NCBI RefSeq assembly: GCF_014960965.1
Contig: NZ_CP063169.1
Location: forward strand, 4,063,581 to 4,127,580
Length of the DNA: 64,000 nucleotides
Source: Ruania alkalisoli
Lineage (GTDB): Bacteria > Actinomycetota > Actinomycetes > Actinomycetales > Beutenbergiaceae
Direction of reading: 5' to 3'
The translations under genes were made by a program, and so were the position numbers. This document shows, one piece after another, positions 16,983 through 25,685 of the stretch. The first letter of the stretch is position 1, and every line of letters starts with the position of its first letter. The notes under the pieces were generated by a model that had not been told where the DNA came from, did no database searches, and was given only the letters and a program-made list of their open reading frames with translations.

Positions 16983-17618
16983 ATGACAGCGATCGATCAC
17001 CTGGTGTATGCCGGGCCCGACCTGCAGGCGCTCGTGCGCGAGGTCGCCGACCTGACCGGCGTCGAACCCGTCGCTGGTGGCAGCCATGAGGGGCGCGGCA
17101 CCGCCAACGCGCTGCTCGGGCTGGGCGAGGGGCGCTACCTGGAGTTGCTCGGGCCCGATCCTGACCAGGGCGAGCCCGACCGACCGCGACCGCTGCGGGT
17201 GGATGAGGTCAGCGGACCCACGATGGTGGGGTGGGCCGTGAACCTCGGCGGGGCCGGACGCGACATCGAGGCGCTGGTCAACTCGTCCCAGGCAGATGGC
17301 TACGATCCCGGTCCCGTGGCCCCGATGAGCCGCCGCACCGCCGACGGCGACCTGCTGGCGTGGCGTTTGACCCCACCCGAGGGTGGACGCGGTGGGGCGA
17401 TCCCGTTCCTCATCGACTGGGGCACCACGTCGCACCCCTCAGCGGATCTGCCGGCGGTGGAGCTGACCGGCCTGCGCCTGGAGCACCCCGAGCCCGAGGT
17501 GGTGCGCGCGGCGCTGACTGCCGTGGACGCCGTCGGGCTGGTGGATGTACACGCCGGTGAGCGGCTACGGATCGTGGCCGAGCTAAGGACACCGCGAGGC
17601 GTCGTCACCCTGGGCTGA
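16983..17618 (+). CDS. VOC/glyoxalase-like domain protein
   Basis: The 211-aa product opens with [15 protein letters not shown] and has RYLELLGP about 45 residues later, the pattern of the glyoxalase-like (PF13468-type) branch of the vicinal-oxygen-chelate fold. The second half repeats the beta-alpha-beta pattern without a complete set of metal ligands that I can identify. Enzymatic function is therefore uncertain. It is divergent from the oxidoreductase operon and 64 bases upstream of msrA. Confidence 0.8.
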   Translation: MTAIDHLVYAGPDLQALVREVADLTGVEPVAGGSHEGRGTANALLGLGEGRYLELLGPDPDQGEPDRPRPLRVDEVSGPTMVGWAVNLGGAGRDIEALVNSSQADGYDPGPVAPMSRRTADGDLLAWRLTPPEGGRGGAIPFLIDWGTTSHPSADLPAVELTGLRLEHPEPEVVRAALTAVDAVGLVDVHAGERLRIVAELRTPRGVVTLG

Positions 17619-17682
17619 GCGCGTGCGGAACATCGCGGGTGCCACGGGAGTTGACCGGGTAGGACCCGACCAGGAGGTACAC

Positions 17683-18219
17683 ATGACTGACACCGGCACG
17701 ATCACCCGCACCCCCGGCACCGAGACAGCGGTACTCGCAGGGGGCTGCTTCTGGGGGATGCAGGATCTGATCCGCGCCCAGCCGGGCGTGCTCAGCACCC
17801 GGGTCGGCTACACCGGCGGATCCAACGACCACGCCACCTACCGCCATCACCCCGGGCATGCGGAGGCGGTGGAGATCGTGTTCGACCCGGAGCAGACCAG
17901 CTACCGCGACATCCTCGCGTTCTTCTTCCAGATTCACGATCCCAGCACCCTGAACCGGCAGGGTAACGACGTGGGCACGAGTTACCGGTCGGCGATCTTC
18001 CCCCTCGGCCCGGAGCAGGAACAGACGGCGCGGGAGACGATCGCCGACGTCGACGCCTCGAGCCTGTGGCCCGGGCCGGCCGTAACCACGATCGAGCGGG
18101 CAGGCGCGTTCTGGGAGGCCGAGCCCGAGCACCAGGACTACCTGCAGCACTACCCGAACGGGTACACCTGCCACTTCCCGCGACCGGGATGGGTGCTCCC
18201 GCGGCGCGGCCAGAAGTAG
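17683..18219 (+). CDS. msrA: Peptide methionine sulfoxide reductase MsrA
   Basis: The 178-aa product has the catalytic GGCFWG motif (Cys22), the GYTGG and H-x-G-H-AE-V segments ([15 protein letters not shown]), [16 protein letters not shown] and GTSYRSAIF, all typical of MsrA. It reduces the S-epimer of methionine sulfoxide in proteins. ATG 17683 follows a consensus AGGAGG; the in-frame GTG at 17623 lacks a site and would add a non-conserved extension. It is cytosolic and complete. Confidence 0.96.
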   Translation: MTDTGTITRTPGTETAVLAGGCFWGMQDLIRAQPGVLSTRVGYTGGSNDHATYRHHPGHAEAVEIVFDPEQTSYRDILAFFFQIHDPSTLNRQGNDVGTSYRSAIFPLGPEQEQTARETIADVDASSLWPGPAVTTIERAGAFWEAEPEHQDYLQHYPNGYTCHFPRPGWVLPRRGQK

Positions 18220-18222
18220 ACA

Positions 18223-18259
18223 TACCGAGACACAATGAATCGATGAATCGATCTCGGTA
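18223..18259. terminator. Inverted repeat downstream of msrA
   Basis: TACCGAGA (18223-18230) and TCTCGGTA (18252-18259) form an 8-bp stem four bases after the msrA stop. The 21-base loop contains two head-to-tail copies of GAATCGAT. It could be a weak terminator or a protein-binding site. The rest of the spacer to 18404 shows no gene. Confidence 0.4.
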
Positions 18260-18404
18260 GGCGACCCCGGCAGAACCCGGCGCCGATGCTGTGATGGCAC
18301 GGGTCGCCGAGCAGATCGGCTACCCGACGTGCGACCCGGTCGCAGAATGAGCCCGGAGTCGAACGCTGTGGCGAACCTTGCCGTCGCGAGGAGTGGCCGG
18401 GCCG

Positions 18405-19313
18405 CTAGGGAACCAGCAGCAGGCGTCCGCGCTGTCCGCCCGAGGCCACCTGCCGATAGGCTGTGGCCCCTTCGGCCAGCGGGCGAGAACCGCTGATCCG
18501 GACGGCCAGCTCACCGGAGGCGCTCCGCGCGAGCAGGTCGGCGAGCGCCACCGGGTCGGGTTGGACGAACACGTCCTCGCTGGTGATGCCGCGCACCGGC
18601 GGCGTCGGTGCGATCGGCAACACTCCGACGAAGGCCCCGTCGTCGCGCACGGCGGTCATGGCCGCCTCACGCAGCGCGGCGGCGTCCAGCACGGCATCGA
18701 CCGAACCGGGCACGAGCTCGGTGACCAGTTCCTCAGCACCAGCGGAGCGGACGAACTCCTCGTCAGCAGCGCGCGCGAACGCGACAACCCGCCAACCTGC
18801 CGCCGAGGCAAGCGCCACGGCGTAGCCGCCGACCGCTCCGGCCGCACCGGTGACCAGCAGGTCCCGCCCGTCGGCCGGTCCGAGCATCGCAAGCGCCTGC
18901 GCTGCCGTGAGCGCGTTCAGCGGAATCGATGCGCCCGCGACTGGATCCAGACCGTCGGGCAGGTGAGCAGCCCACGACTCCTCCAGTAGAACCTGCTCGG
19001 CGTGCGCCCGGGAGGGGGCAGCCAGATCGGGATGGATCGCGGCGACTGTGTCACCCACCGCGAACCGGGTGACACCCGCACCGATCTCACGCACCACTCC
19101 GGTGACGTCCCAGCCGAGCCCGACCGGCCCGGTGAGACCGACCGGCCCGCGGGCAGCGCCGGAGGCGACGGCGAGATCGAACGGATTCACCGCGGAGGCG
19201 ATGAGATCGACGACGATCTGACCGGCGCCGGCCGATGGTCCGGATGCCTTCTCCGCCACCGGTTCTGTGGAACCGGGGTGGGAGATCAGGCTGGTGATGA
19301 TGCTGGAGGACAT
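18405..19313 (-). CDS. NAD(P)H:quinone oxidoreductase-like MDR protein
   Basis: The 302-aa product is a zinc-free MDR enzyme: an ASAVNPFDLAVASG segment near residue 40, GWDVTGVVREIGAG, and a GAAGAVGGYAVALA nucleotide-binding turn near residue 155. These mark the quinone oxidoreductase/NADP-dependent oxidoreductase group. It is transcribed divergently from an HxlR/DUF24 regulator with a single conserved N-terminal cysteine. This arrangement is known for the QorR/qor2 quinone-stress pair of Corynebacterium, so detoxification of quinones or other electrophiles is likely. Confidence 0.88.
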   Translation of the reverse strand: MSSSIITSLISHPGSTEPVAEKASGPSAGAGQIVVDLIASAVNPFDLAVASGAARGPVGLTGPVGLGWDVTGVVREIGAGVTRFAVGDTVAAIHPDLAAPSRAHAEQVLLEESWAAHLPDGLDPVAGASIPLNALTAAQALAMLGPADGRDLLVTGAAGAVGGYAVALASAAGWRVVAFARAADEEFVRSAGAEELVTELVPGSVDAVLDAAALREAAMTAVRDDGAFVGVLPIAPTPPVRGITSEDVFVQPDPVALADLLARSASGELAVRISGSRPLAEGATAYRQVASGGQRGRLLLVP

Positions 19314-19362
19314 TGGGGGTCCCTTTCAACGAGGTCTCATTGCCACTCCAGGATCGGGTGGT

Positions 19363-19395
19363 TACTCTCCATGGGGAAGTAGGCACTTCGAAGTG
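19363..19395. promoter_or_regulatory. Probable operators of the HxlR regulator
   Basis: The 105-base divergent spacer has two dyads. TACTCTCC-ATG-GGGAAGTA (19363-19381) is an 8-3-8 repeat with one mismatch and one wobble. CACTTCGAAGTG (19384-19395) is a perfect 12-bp palindrome. HxlR/DUF24 proteins bind short palindromes in shared promoters, so the two sites could repress both directions. Confidence 0.5.
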
Positions 19396-19418
19396 GGTCA
19401 CGCACCCGGAGGTAACCC

Positions 19419-19826
19419 ATGGTCACGATGACGGCGCAGGAACGGCGCGAACTCGAGCGCGAGGCATTCGACGCCTACCTGAGCAACTGCCCGAGCCGCC
19501 AGCTCCTGGACCGGATCAGCAACAAATGGGTGACGCTCGTGATCTGCGCCCTGGGCGAGGAGGGCACCATGCGCTACTCGGAGATCGCGCGACGCCTCGC
19601 GGGAGTCAGCCAGAAGATGCTCACACAGACCCTGCGGTCGCTCGAGCGTGATGGCCTCGTCATGCGCGAGGTCACACCGTCGGTCCCGGTCCGGGTGGAC
19701 TACTCCCTCACCGCACTCGGGAACTCCCTGCTCGGGACGATTCAGCACGTCAAGAGCTGGGCCGAGGAGCACATGACGGGAGTCGACGAGGCGAGACGTC
19801 GCTATGACGGGCGCTCTGTACAGTGA
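19419..19826 (+). CDS. HxlR (DUF24) family redox-type regulator
   Basis: The 135-aa winged-helix protein has the HxlR core: NCPSRQLLDRISNKWVTLVI, then LAGVSQKMLTQTLRSLERDG (recognition helix) and the wing VRVDYSLTALG. Cys24 sits in the conserved position just before the first helix and is the only cysteine near the N-terminus, as in QorR/YodB-type sensors that respond to quinones or diamide by thiol modification. GGAGGT precedes ATG 19419. Control of the divergent oxidoreductase is the obvious function. Confidence 0.9.
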   Translation: MVTMTAQERRELEREAFDAYLSNCPSRQLLDRISNKWVTLVICALGEEGTMRYSEIARRLAGVSQKMLTQTLRSLERDGLVMREVTPSVPVRVDYSLTALGNSLLGTIQHVKSWAEEHMTGVDEARRRYDGRSVQ

Positions 19827-19869
19827 TCGGCCCGCACGCTCCGAGCCGACGAGCTCAGTCCCGACGAGC

Positions 19870-22023
19870 TCAGTCCCGACGCACGCGGTCCTGACGGCTC
19901 TCGTCCTTCCCCATCCGCTGCATCATCGCGTTGTAGGCCTCCAGCTCGGCGTCGTCGTCCCGGTCGGCCTTCCGGTCCCGGCGCCGGGCCTCCCGGGTGT
20001 CACTACGCGCCCACTGCACTGCCACCCCGATCGCGAGCGCCAGCGAGGGGACCTCACCGATCCCCCAGGTGATCTCACCACCGGTCTCCTGGTCGGCGAG
20101 AGCGTCCACACCCCACGGCAGCCCGAGCGCGCCGAAGTAGTCGGCCGCCAGAAGCGTGTTCATCGAGATGATCGCGATCCCGAAGAAGGCATGGAACGCC
20201 ATCGTGGCGAACAGCATCACCAACCGCAGCGGGTACAGGGGGCGGCGCGGGCCCGGGTCGATCCCGATGAGCACGTTGACGAAGACGTACCCGGCGAGGC
20301 TGAAGTGCACAACCATCGCGACGTGCCCGATATGGGTGGTCAGCGCGAGCTCGAACAGCGGTGTGAAGTAGAACAGGATCATCGAGCCGGCGAAGTTCAC
20401 GGCGGCGATCACCGGGTGGGAGGCGAAGCGCGCCCATCGCGAGTGGACGATCGCCAGCAACCACTCCCGCGGGCCCCGGGTACCGTCGGTACGAGCCGGG
20501 AGGGCACGGAGCGCGAGTGTGACCGGGGCGCCGAGGGTGAACAGGATCGGCAGCACCATCACCAGGGTCATGTGCTGGACCATGTGCGCGCTGAACAAGA
20601 TCCGCCCGTACACCGCCGGCCCGCCGAAGGTGATCCACGCGAAGCCGGCCGCTCCTACCAGCCAGACGACGGTGCGCCCGAGCGGCCACCGGTCGCCACG
20701 CCGGTGCAGCCGCACGACCCACATCACATAGACAACGGCGAGCACCACGGCAAGGCACGCGAACAGCAGGTCCGGAACGCCCTGGGTGAACCATCGTTCG
20801 AATGTCGGTGGCGCCGGCACAGGCTGCTGCGAGAGCTCCTCGGCGGGGCTGAGATTCTCCTGCGCCTCTTGCGGAACTGGTGGCCCGGTGTCCGCCAGGG
20901 CCACCGCGACCCCCATGACGGCGCCCATCACCAGCACCTCGACGGCAGCCAGGCGCCAGAACGCCTTCGGCGTTCCGCCGTCAGATTTCTGCACCGGCGT
21001 TCCGCCGTCGGGCCGAGGCTCCAGGGTGCGGATCGTCCGCACGCGGTGCAGGAGCCCGATCCCGCCCAGAGCGTAGAAGATCACGATCTTGACCGCGAGC
21101 AGCGCACCGTAGGTGCCGAGGAAACCTTCCCAGCCACCGAGCCGGAGCCAGGCGTTCGCGGCGCCGGAGACTCCGACGCCGAGGAAGCACCACAGGGCGA
21201 TCCTCGAGTACCGGGCCGCGGCGCCGGCCAGGTCACGACCCAGACGCGGTGCACTCAGGCACAGCACCACCAGGCCTCCCACCCAGATTGCTGCGAACAG
21301 CAGGTGCCCGAACATTCCGGACATGCCGAGCTCGTGGTAGGCGCTACCGGAGGCGTGGCCCGAGGTGGCGATCGGGATCAGGACGGCGACCGCCAGCAGG
21401 GCAGCGATCGCTGCGGTGCCGTAGCCGGCCACCGCAACGCATGCCACCGACATGATCGCCGCAAGCACTGCGGCCATCAGCGCGGCGCGGCCGGTGGAGA
21501 TCTCGGTGAGATAGAAGGCGAGCTCGTCACCGAACCCGGCCCCGCCGATAGGACGACCGGCGACGGTGGCGTAGCCGAGCACGAGGTCGATCACCAGACA
21601 GGCCGCCCAGACCGGGCCGGCGACCATCACCGCGCGGGCGGCGATCGGCCACGCCTCACCCATGCCTCGCGGCCGGTTCTCCCGGATCGGCCCGTTCTGA
21701 CGGTTCGTGCGGTTGCGCCCCGGCGCCGCCTCTCGCCCAGATGCCTCTCGCCCAGCGGCCGCGCCGTGCCCAGCCGGCGGGGGGCTGAGCACGAACAGCA
21801 GCAGCATCAGCCCGCCGATGGTGACCGAGGCTGCGAGCTGCCACGTCACGGAGATCAGCGGCCGGCTCCAGCGCACGAGCGGGCCGGCGTCGGCGAGCTC
21901 GGTCGGCCCAGCAGCCCCGGAGAAGGCGAGGCCGAGCAGAGCGGCAAGCATCGCCGTCGGGAGCAACGCCCAGGCGGCCCAAGGGGCTCGCTGAGCGGCG
22001 AGAGTGGAGGGCGAGGCGGGCAC
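19870..22023 (-). CDS. CopD-CtaG fusion: copper-resistance/cytochrome c oxidase assembly membrane protein
   Basis: The 717-aa polytopic protein joins two families. The N-terminal half (to about residue 380) has hydrophobic helices with GHASGSAYHELGMSGMFGHL and IWVGGLVVL, typical of CopD. The C-terminal half (about 410-660) is a caa3_CtaG domain with HMVQHMTLVMVLPILFTLG and the 'HFSLAGYVFVNVLIGIDPG' region; the histidines are probable copper ligands. This fusion is common in actinobacteria, where it supports copper delivery to cytochrome oxidase. The charged tail (RRRDRKADRDDDAELEAYN) is cytosolic. A two-copy 15-nt tandem repeat (19846-19875) spans its stop codon. Confidence 0.9.
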   Translation of the reverse strand: MPASPSTLAAQRAPWAAWALLPTAMLAALLGLAFSGAAGPTELADAGPLVRWSRPLISVTWQLAASVTIGGLMLLLFVLSPPPAGHGAAAGREASGREAAPGRNRTNRQNGPIRENRPRGMGEAWPIAARAVMVAGPVWAACLVIDLVLGYATVAGRPIGGAGFGDELAFYLTEISTGRAALMAAVLAAIMSVACVAVAGYGTAAIAALLAVAVLIPIATSGHASGSAYHELGMSGMFGHLLFAAIWVGGLVVLCLSAPRLGRDLAGAAARYSRIALWCFLGVGVSGAANAWLRLGGWEGFLGTYGALLAVKIVIFYALGGIGLLHRVRTIRTLEPRPDGGTPVQKSDGGTPKAFWRLAAVEVLVMGAVMGVAVALADTGPPVPQEAQENLSPAEELSQQPVPAPPTFERWFTQGVPDLLFACLAVVLAVVYVMWVVRLHRRGDRWPLGRTVVWLVGAAGFAWITFGGPAVYGRILFSAHMVQHMTLVMVLPILFTLGAPVTLALRALPARTDGTRGPREWLLAIVHSRWARFASHPVIAAVNFAGSMILFYFTPLFELALTTHIGHVAMVVHFSLAGYVFVNVLIGIDPGPRRPLYPLRLVMLFATMAFHAFFGIAIISMNTLLAADYFGALGLPWGVDALADQETGGEITWGIGEVPSLALAIGVAVQWARSDTREARRRDRKADRDDDAELEAYNAMMQRMGKDESRQDRVRRD

Positions 22024-22184
22024 ACCGTGAGCCTACGCGGCGCACTCATCGACCACCGACGTCTCGGCCGGGACGTGGCCCGTGGGCGGGTCATGGGGAC
22101 TCCTCCCCCGAGGCCACCCCGACGACGTCAGCCCCGGCTGGCATAATCGGCCGCGACCCACGTCCTCGTACAGAGCCGGAGCTC

Positions 22185-23207
22185 ATGTCCAGTCCCGTTG
22201 CCCCCCACCTGGCGCCGCCGACGGCGACGATCTCCTACGACGACATCCAACGCGCGTCCGAGCGGCTCGGCCACGTGGCCCGGGTGTTCGACCAGCGCAT
22301 CGTCGGCCAGCACGGGCTGCGCACCGCACTGGTGAGCTGCATGCTCGCAGGCGGGCACGTGCTGCTGGAGTCCGTACCCGGCCTGGCGAAGACGACCGCG
22401 GCACAGACCCTGGCCGACTCCGTCTCGGGCACCTTCCACCGCATCCAGTGCACCCCGGACCTGATGCCGAACGACATCGTCGGCACCCAGATCTACAACT
22501 ACGCCACAGGTGAGTTCTCCACCCAGCTCGGCCCGGTGCACGCGAACATGGTGCTGCTGGACGAGATCAACCGCTCCTCCGCCAAGACGCAGTCGGCGAT
22601 GCTGGAGGCGATGCAGGAGAAGCAGACCTCCATCGGCGGCGAGATCTTCAAGCTGCCGAAGCCGTTCATGGTGATGGCCACCCAGAACCCGATCGAGGAG
22701 GAGGGCACCTACGTCCTCCCCGAGGCACAGATGGACCGCTTCCTCATGAAGGAGGTCCTCACCTACCCGGCCCCGGACGAGGAGGTGGACATCCTGGAGA
22801 TGATCCAGTCCGGCCGGATGAGCGCCCCGCTGACGGCGCAACCCATCTCCATCCAGGACGTCGAGTTCCTGCAACGCCTGGTCGGGCAGGTGTATGTGGA
22901 CACCTCGATCAAGCAGTACATCGTCGCGATCATCAACACCACCCGCGGTGGCGGCCCGAGGCCGCTGCCGAACCTGAACCAGCACGTGCGGGTCGGTGCC
23001 AGCCCCCGTGGTGGGATCGCACTGATGCAGATCGCACAGGCGCTGGCCCTGCAGGCCGGCCGCGCCTACGTGGTGCCGGACGACGTCAAGGCGCTGCGTC
23101 ACTCAGTGCTGCGGCACCGGATCGTGCGCACCTACGACGCGCTCGCCAACAACGTGGCACCGGAGTCGCTCATCGACGCTGTCTTCGCCGCGGTGCCGAG
23201 CCCATAG
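22185..23207 (+). CDS. MoxR-family AAA ATPase
   Basis: The 340-aa product has a Walker A GLAKTT in HVLLESVPGLAKTTAAQ, Walker B MVLLDEINRS, the MoxR segment QNPIEEEGTYVLPEAQMDRF and a C-terminal lid domain. MoxR proteins act as chaperones that load cofactors or assemble complexes with von Willebrand-A proteins. It heads an operon with a DUF58 protein and Bat-type membrane proteins, the standard partners. Confidence 0.95.
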   Translation: MSSPVAPHLAPPTATISYDDIQRASERLGHVARVFDQRIVGQHGLRTALVSCMLAGGHVLLESVPGLAKTTAAQTLADSVSGTFHRIQCTPDLMPNDIVGTQIYNYATGEFSTQLGPVHANMVLLDEINRSSAKTQSAMLEAMQEKQTSIGGEIFKLPKPFMVMATQNPIEEEGTYVLPEAQMDRFLMKEVLTYPAPDEEVDILEMIQSGRMSAPLTAQPISIQDVEFLQRLVGQVYVDTSIKQYIVAIINTTRGGGPRPLPNLNQHVRVGASPRGGIALMQIAQALALQAGRAYVVPDDVKALRHSVLRHRIVRTYDALANNVAPESLIDAVFAAVPSP

Positions 23208-23294
23208 CCGGTCGCGAGCTGCCCATGCACCGACCATGAGCCGACCCTGACACAGGCGCCTGAGGCGCCGCCCCACCATCAAGGAGAGTTCCGC

Positions 23295-24182
23295 GTGGTC
23301 TCGACGTCCCGCCTGGCGAAGGTCCGAGCACGGCTCGACCTGCCCACGGTGCGGCGCGCCGCCGGACTGCTGGAGGGGCGCCACCGCTCGGTCTATTCCG
23401 GGCACGGCCAGGACTTCGACGAGATGGCCGAGTACCGGATGGGCGACGACGTCTCCGACATCGACTGGAAGGCGAGCGCCTCCTACGGCGAGCCGGTGAT
23501 CCGCCGATTCGTCCGCGACTCCAACCTGGCGATGGTGCTGGCGGTGGACACGGGCCGGAACATGGCAGCCGCCGCACCCGACGGTGGCAGCAAGGCCGAG
23601 ATCGCGACCTTCGCAGCCGAGATCGTCTGCTACCTGGCCCGCGGGCGTGGCGACACGGTGGCGCTGGTGGCCGGCGATGCGGAACGGATCGTCCAGGTCC
23701 CCGCCCGGGGCGGCACCGAGCACATGGAGATGATGCTGCGGCGGGTGGAGGCGATGCTCACCCTCGACGCCGGGCCCAGCGACCTGAACCGGGTGATGGA
23801 CCGGATCCTGACCTGGTTCAACCGCCGGTCGCTGGTGGTACTCATCACCGATGAGGCACGGCCGCAGCCCGAGCACGAACTGAGCCTCAAGCGCCTGCGC
23901 ACGAGGCACGAGGTGATGGTGATCCAGGTGGCCGACGCGCTGCCCACCACGTTCGGGGACCGGCCGATCGACGATGTGGACCAGCCCCTCGATATCCCCG
24001 AGTACATGCGCTCGCACAAGGCACTGGCCGAGGAGGCTCGGACCGCGGTGGAGCGGCGGCGTGCCGACGTCGCGGCGATGCTACGCCGTCAAGGTGTGGA
24101 AGGAGTCACAGCCGACAGCGAGGAGACGCTGATCGACGCGCTGATCGACCTGCTGAGGAGGCAACGCCGTGTTCGCCGGTGA
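23295..24182 (+). CDS. DUF58 protein
   Basis: The 295-aa product shows the DUF58 signature: YRMGDDVSDIDWKASASYGE near residue 50, RRFVRDSNLAMVLAVDTGRN and a vWA-like fold afterwards (LVVLITDEARPQ). GTG 23295 follows AAGGAGAG. It is soluble, unlike some DUF58 proteins that begin with two membrane helices. Its role is inferred only from its partnership with MoxR: assembly or activation of an unknown target. It overlaps the next ORF by 14 bases. Confidence 0.9.
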   Translation: MVSTSRLAKVRARLDLPTVRRAAGLLEGRHRSVYSGHGQDFDEMAEYRMGDDVSDIDWKASASYGEPVIRRFVRDSNLAMVLAVDTGRNMAAAAPDGGSKAEIATFAAEIVCYLARGRGDTVALVAGDAERIVQVPARGGTEHMEMMLRRVEAMLTLDAGPSDLNRVMDRILTWFNRRSLVVLITDEARPQPEHELSLKRLRTRHEVMVIQVADALPTTFGDRPIDDVDQPLDIPEYMRSHKALAEEARTAVERRRADVAAMLRRQGVEGVTADSEETLIDALIDLLRRQRRVRR

Positions 24183-24651
24183 CCTCATGGCCGCTCCGAT
24201 CAACGATCCGGTCGACCCTGCCGCCTACTCGGCCTGGGTCTGGATCGTCGGTCTGGTCCTGCTCGCGCTCATCGGCGGGTGGTACTGGTTCGTCTTCTAC
24301 AACACCCGCAAGCGCCCCTTTGAAGAGGACGAGGGTGCGCGAGACCGGTATGCCACGCTGCGCACCACGATGCTCGAGCAGGTCGACGCAGCCGAGGCCC
24401 GCTACCGCGAGGGCGAGTCTGACCTGCGCAGCCTGCACCTGGACCTGAACCACATCCTGCGTGAGTTCGCCAACGGGCGGATGCGGATGGATACCTCCTC
24501 TCTGACCGTCCGGGAGATCGCCCGGCTGGAGGGCACCGACCGGCTGGTAGCGCTGCTGAGCGAGTATGAGGAGCCGGCGTTCGCGATCGACTCCGACGCC
24601 GAGGCACTGTCGGCCACCGACAGCGCGCGGGCGGTGGTACGCGAATGGTGA
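24169..24651 (+). CDS. DUF4381-like membrane protein of the Bat operon
   Basis: The 160-aa product has one membrane helix at about residues 23-45 (WVWIVGLVLLALIGGWYWFVF) and a cytosolic helical domain. Its position between DUF58 and the vWA genes and its size match DUF4381-type proteins. GTG 24169 lies inside the preceding gene; an in-frame ATG at 24187 is an alternative start. No enzymatic motif is visible. Confidence 0.75.
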   Translation: MFAGDLMAAPINDPVDPAAYSAWVWIVGLVLLALIGGWYWFVFYNTRKRPFEEDEGARDRYATLRTTMLEQVDAAEARYREGESDLRSLHLDLNHILREFANGRMRMDTSSLTVREIARLEGTDRLVALLSEYEEPAFAIDSDAEALSATDSARAVVREW

Positions 24652-25685
24652 CCAGCATGCTGATGCACCCGTGGGCGATCTGGGTGGTCGTGGCCGTCGT
24701 GGTCGCGGCATTGGTCCTGGGCTGGTTCGCGCGGGCCGCCAAGCAGGAGCGACGCCGCGTGGCGTGGGTGGCCAACGCCGGCTATCTGACGGCGCTGCCG
24801 TCGTTCAGGTCGAGAATCTCTCAGTACCGGGTGCTGCTGTCGTGCCTAGTGGTCGTGCTCTTCGGAGCCTCGATCGCCGCGGGTTTCCTCGTCTCACGCC
24901 CCGTCGACCGGGAGGTGCGCTCGGATGAGCTCGCCACCCGGGACATCGTGCTCTGCCTGGACGTCTCGGGGTCGATGGTCGAGTACGACACCGAGATCGT
25001 GCAGCGGTTCCTGGAGCTGCTGCCGAGCTTCCACGGCGAGCGGATCGCGCTGTCGATCTTCAACTCCACCTCACGCACGGTGTTCCCGCTCACCGACGAC
25101 TACGCCCTGGTGGAGGAGCAGCTCACCGAAGCGGCCGAGGCGCTCGACTTCGACGTGGACTCTCTCGACGACTTCTCCTACGACGCCGAGGCCCTGGACC
25201 GGCTACTGGCGTTCCTCGCGGGGACCGAGGGCCTCGGGCAGGATGCGTCCTCCCTGGTCGGTGACGGGCTCGCCACGTGTGCCCTGGCCTTCGACCTGGA
25301 GGACGAGGAACGGTCGCGCTCGATCATCCTCGCCACCGACAACGAGGTGTTCGGCGAACCGCTGTACACGCTTCCGGAAGCCGCTGACCTGGTGGCCGAG
25401 CGCGACATCACCCTGCACGGTTTCTATGCCGGGGCGGTGACCGCAGACTCGGCAGCGCAGGAGAAGGAGTACCGCGACGCCGTCGAGGCTCATGGCGGGT
25501 TGTTCTACGCCAGTGACGATCCGGACGCGGTCTCCGGGATCGTCGACCAGATCTCGGCTCAGCAGGCGGCCGAACTGGACGCCGATGCGGACGTGATCAT
25601 CACCGACACACCGGAAACGTACTTCGCCTGGCTGATGGGACTGCTGGCCCTGTACCTCCTCGCCGTGTGGAGGTTGCGCTCATGA
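24645..25685 (+). CDS. vWA-domain membrane protein, BatA-like
   Basis: The 346-aa product has two N-terminal membrane helices, a von Willebrand A domain starting at about residue 100 with an intact MIDAS motif (D-V-S-G-S in LCLDVSGSMVEYD, later Thr and Asp) and one C-terminal helix (YFAWLMGLLALYLLAVW). This is the BatA/BatB topology. ATG 24645 overlaps the upstream stop by 7 bases. It probably acts with MoxR in assembling an envelope complex. Confidence 0.9.
   Translation: MVTSMLMHPWAIWVVVAVVVAALVLGWFARAAKQERRRVAWVANAGYLTALPSFRSRISQYRVLLSCLVVVLFGASIAAGFLVSRPVDREVRSDELATRDIVLCLDVSGSMVEYDTEIVQRFLELLPSFHGERIALSIFNSTSRTVFPLTDDYALVEEQLTEAAEALDFDVDSLDDFSYDAEALDRLLAFLAGTEGLGQDASSLVGDGLATCALAFDLEDEERSRSIILATDNEVFGEPLYTLPEAADLVAERDITLHGFYAGAVTADSAAQEKEYRDAVEAHGGLFYASDDPDAVSGIVDQISAQQAAELDADADVIITDTPETYFAWLMGLLALYLLAVWRLRS

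Noticed and set aside
18294-18350. Very short ORF beginning MARVAEQIGYP downstream of msrA
   Set aside because: It has only about 18 codons, no ribosome-binding site and no recognisable homology. It could be a gene remnant but there is no support.
19804-22146. 780-codon open frame on the + strand
   Set aside because: It is antisense to the CopD-CtaG gene. Its product is His/Arg/Asp-rich low-complexity sequence without domains, a third-position GC artefact.
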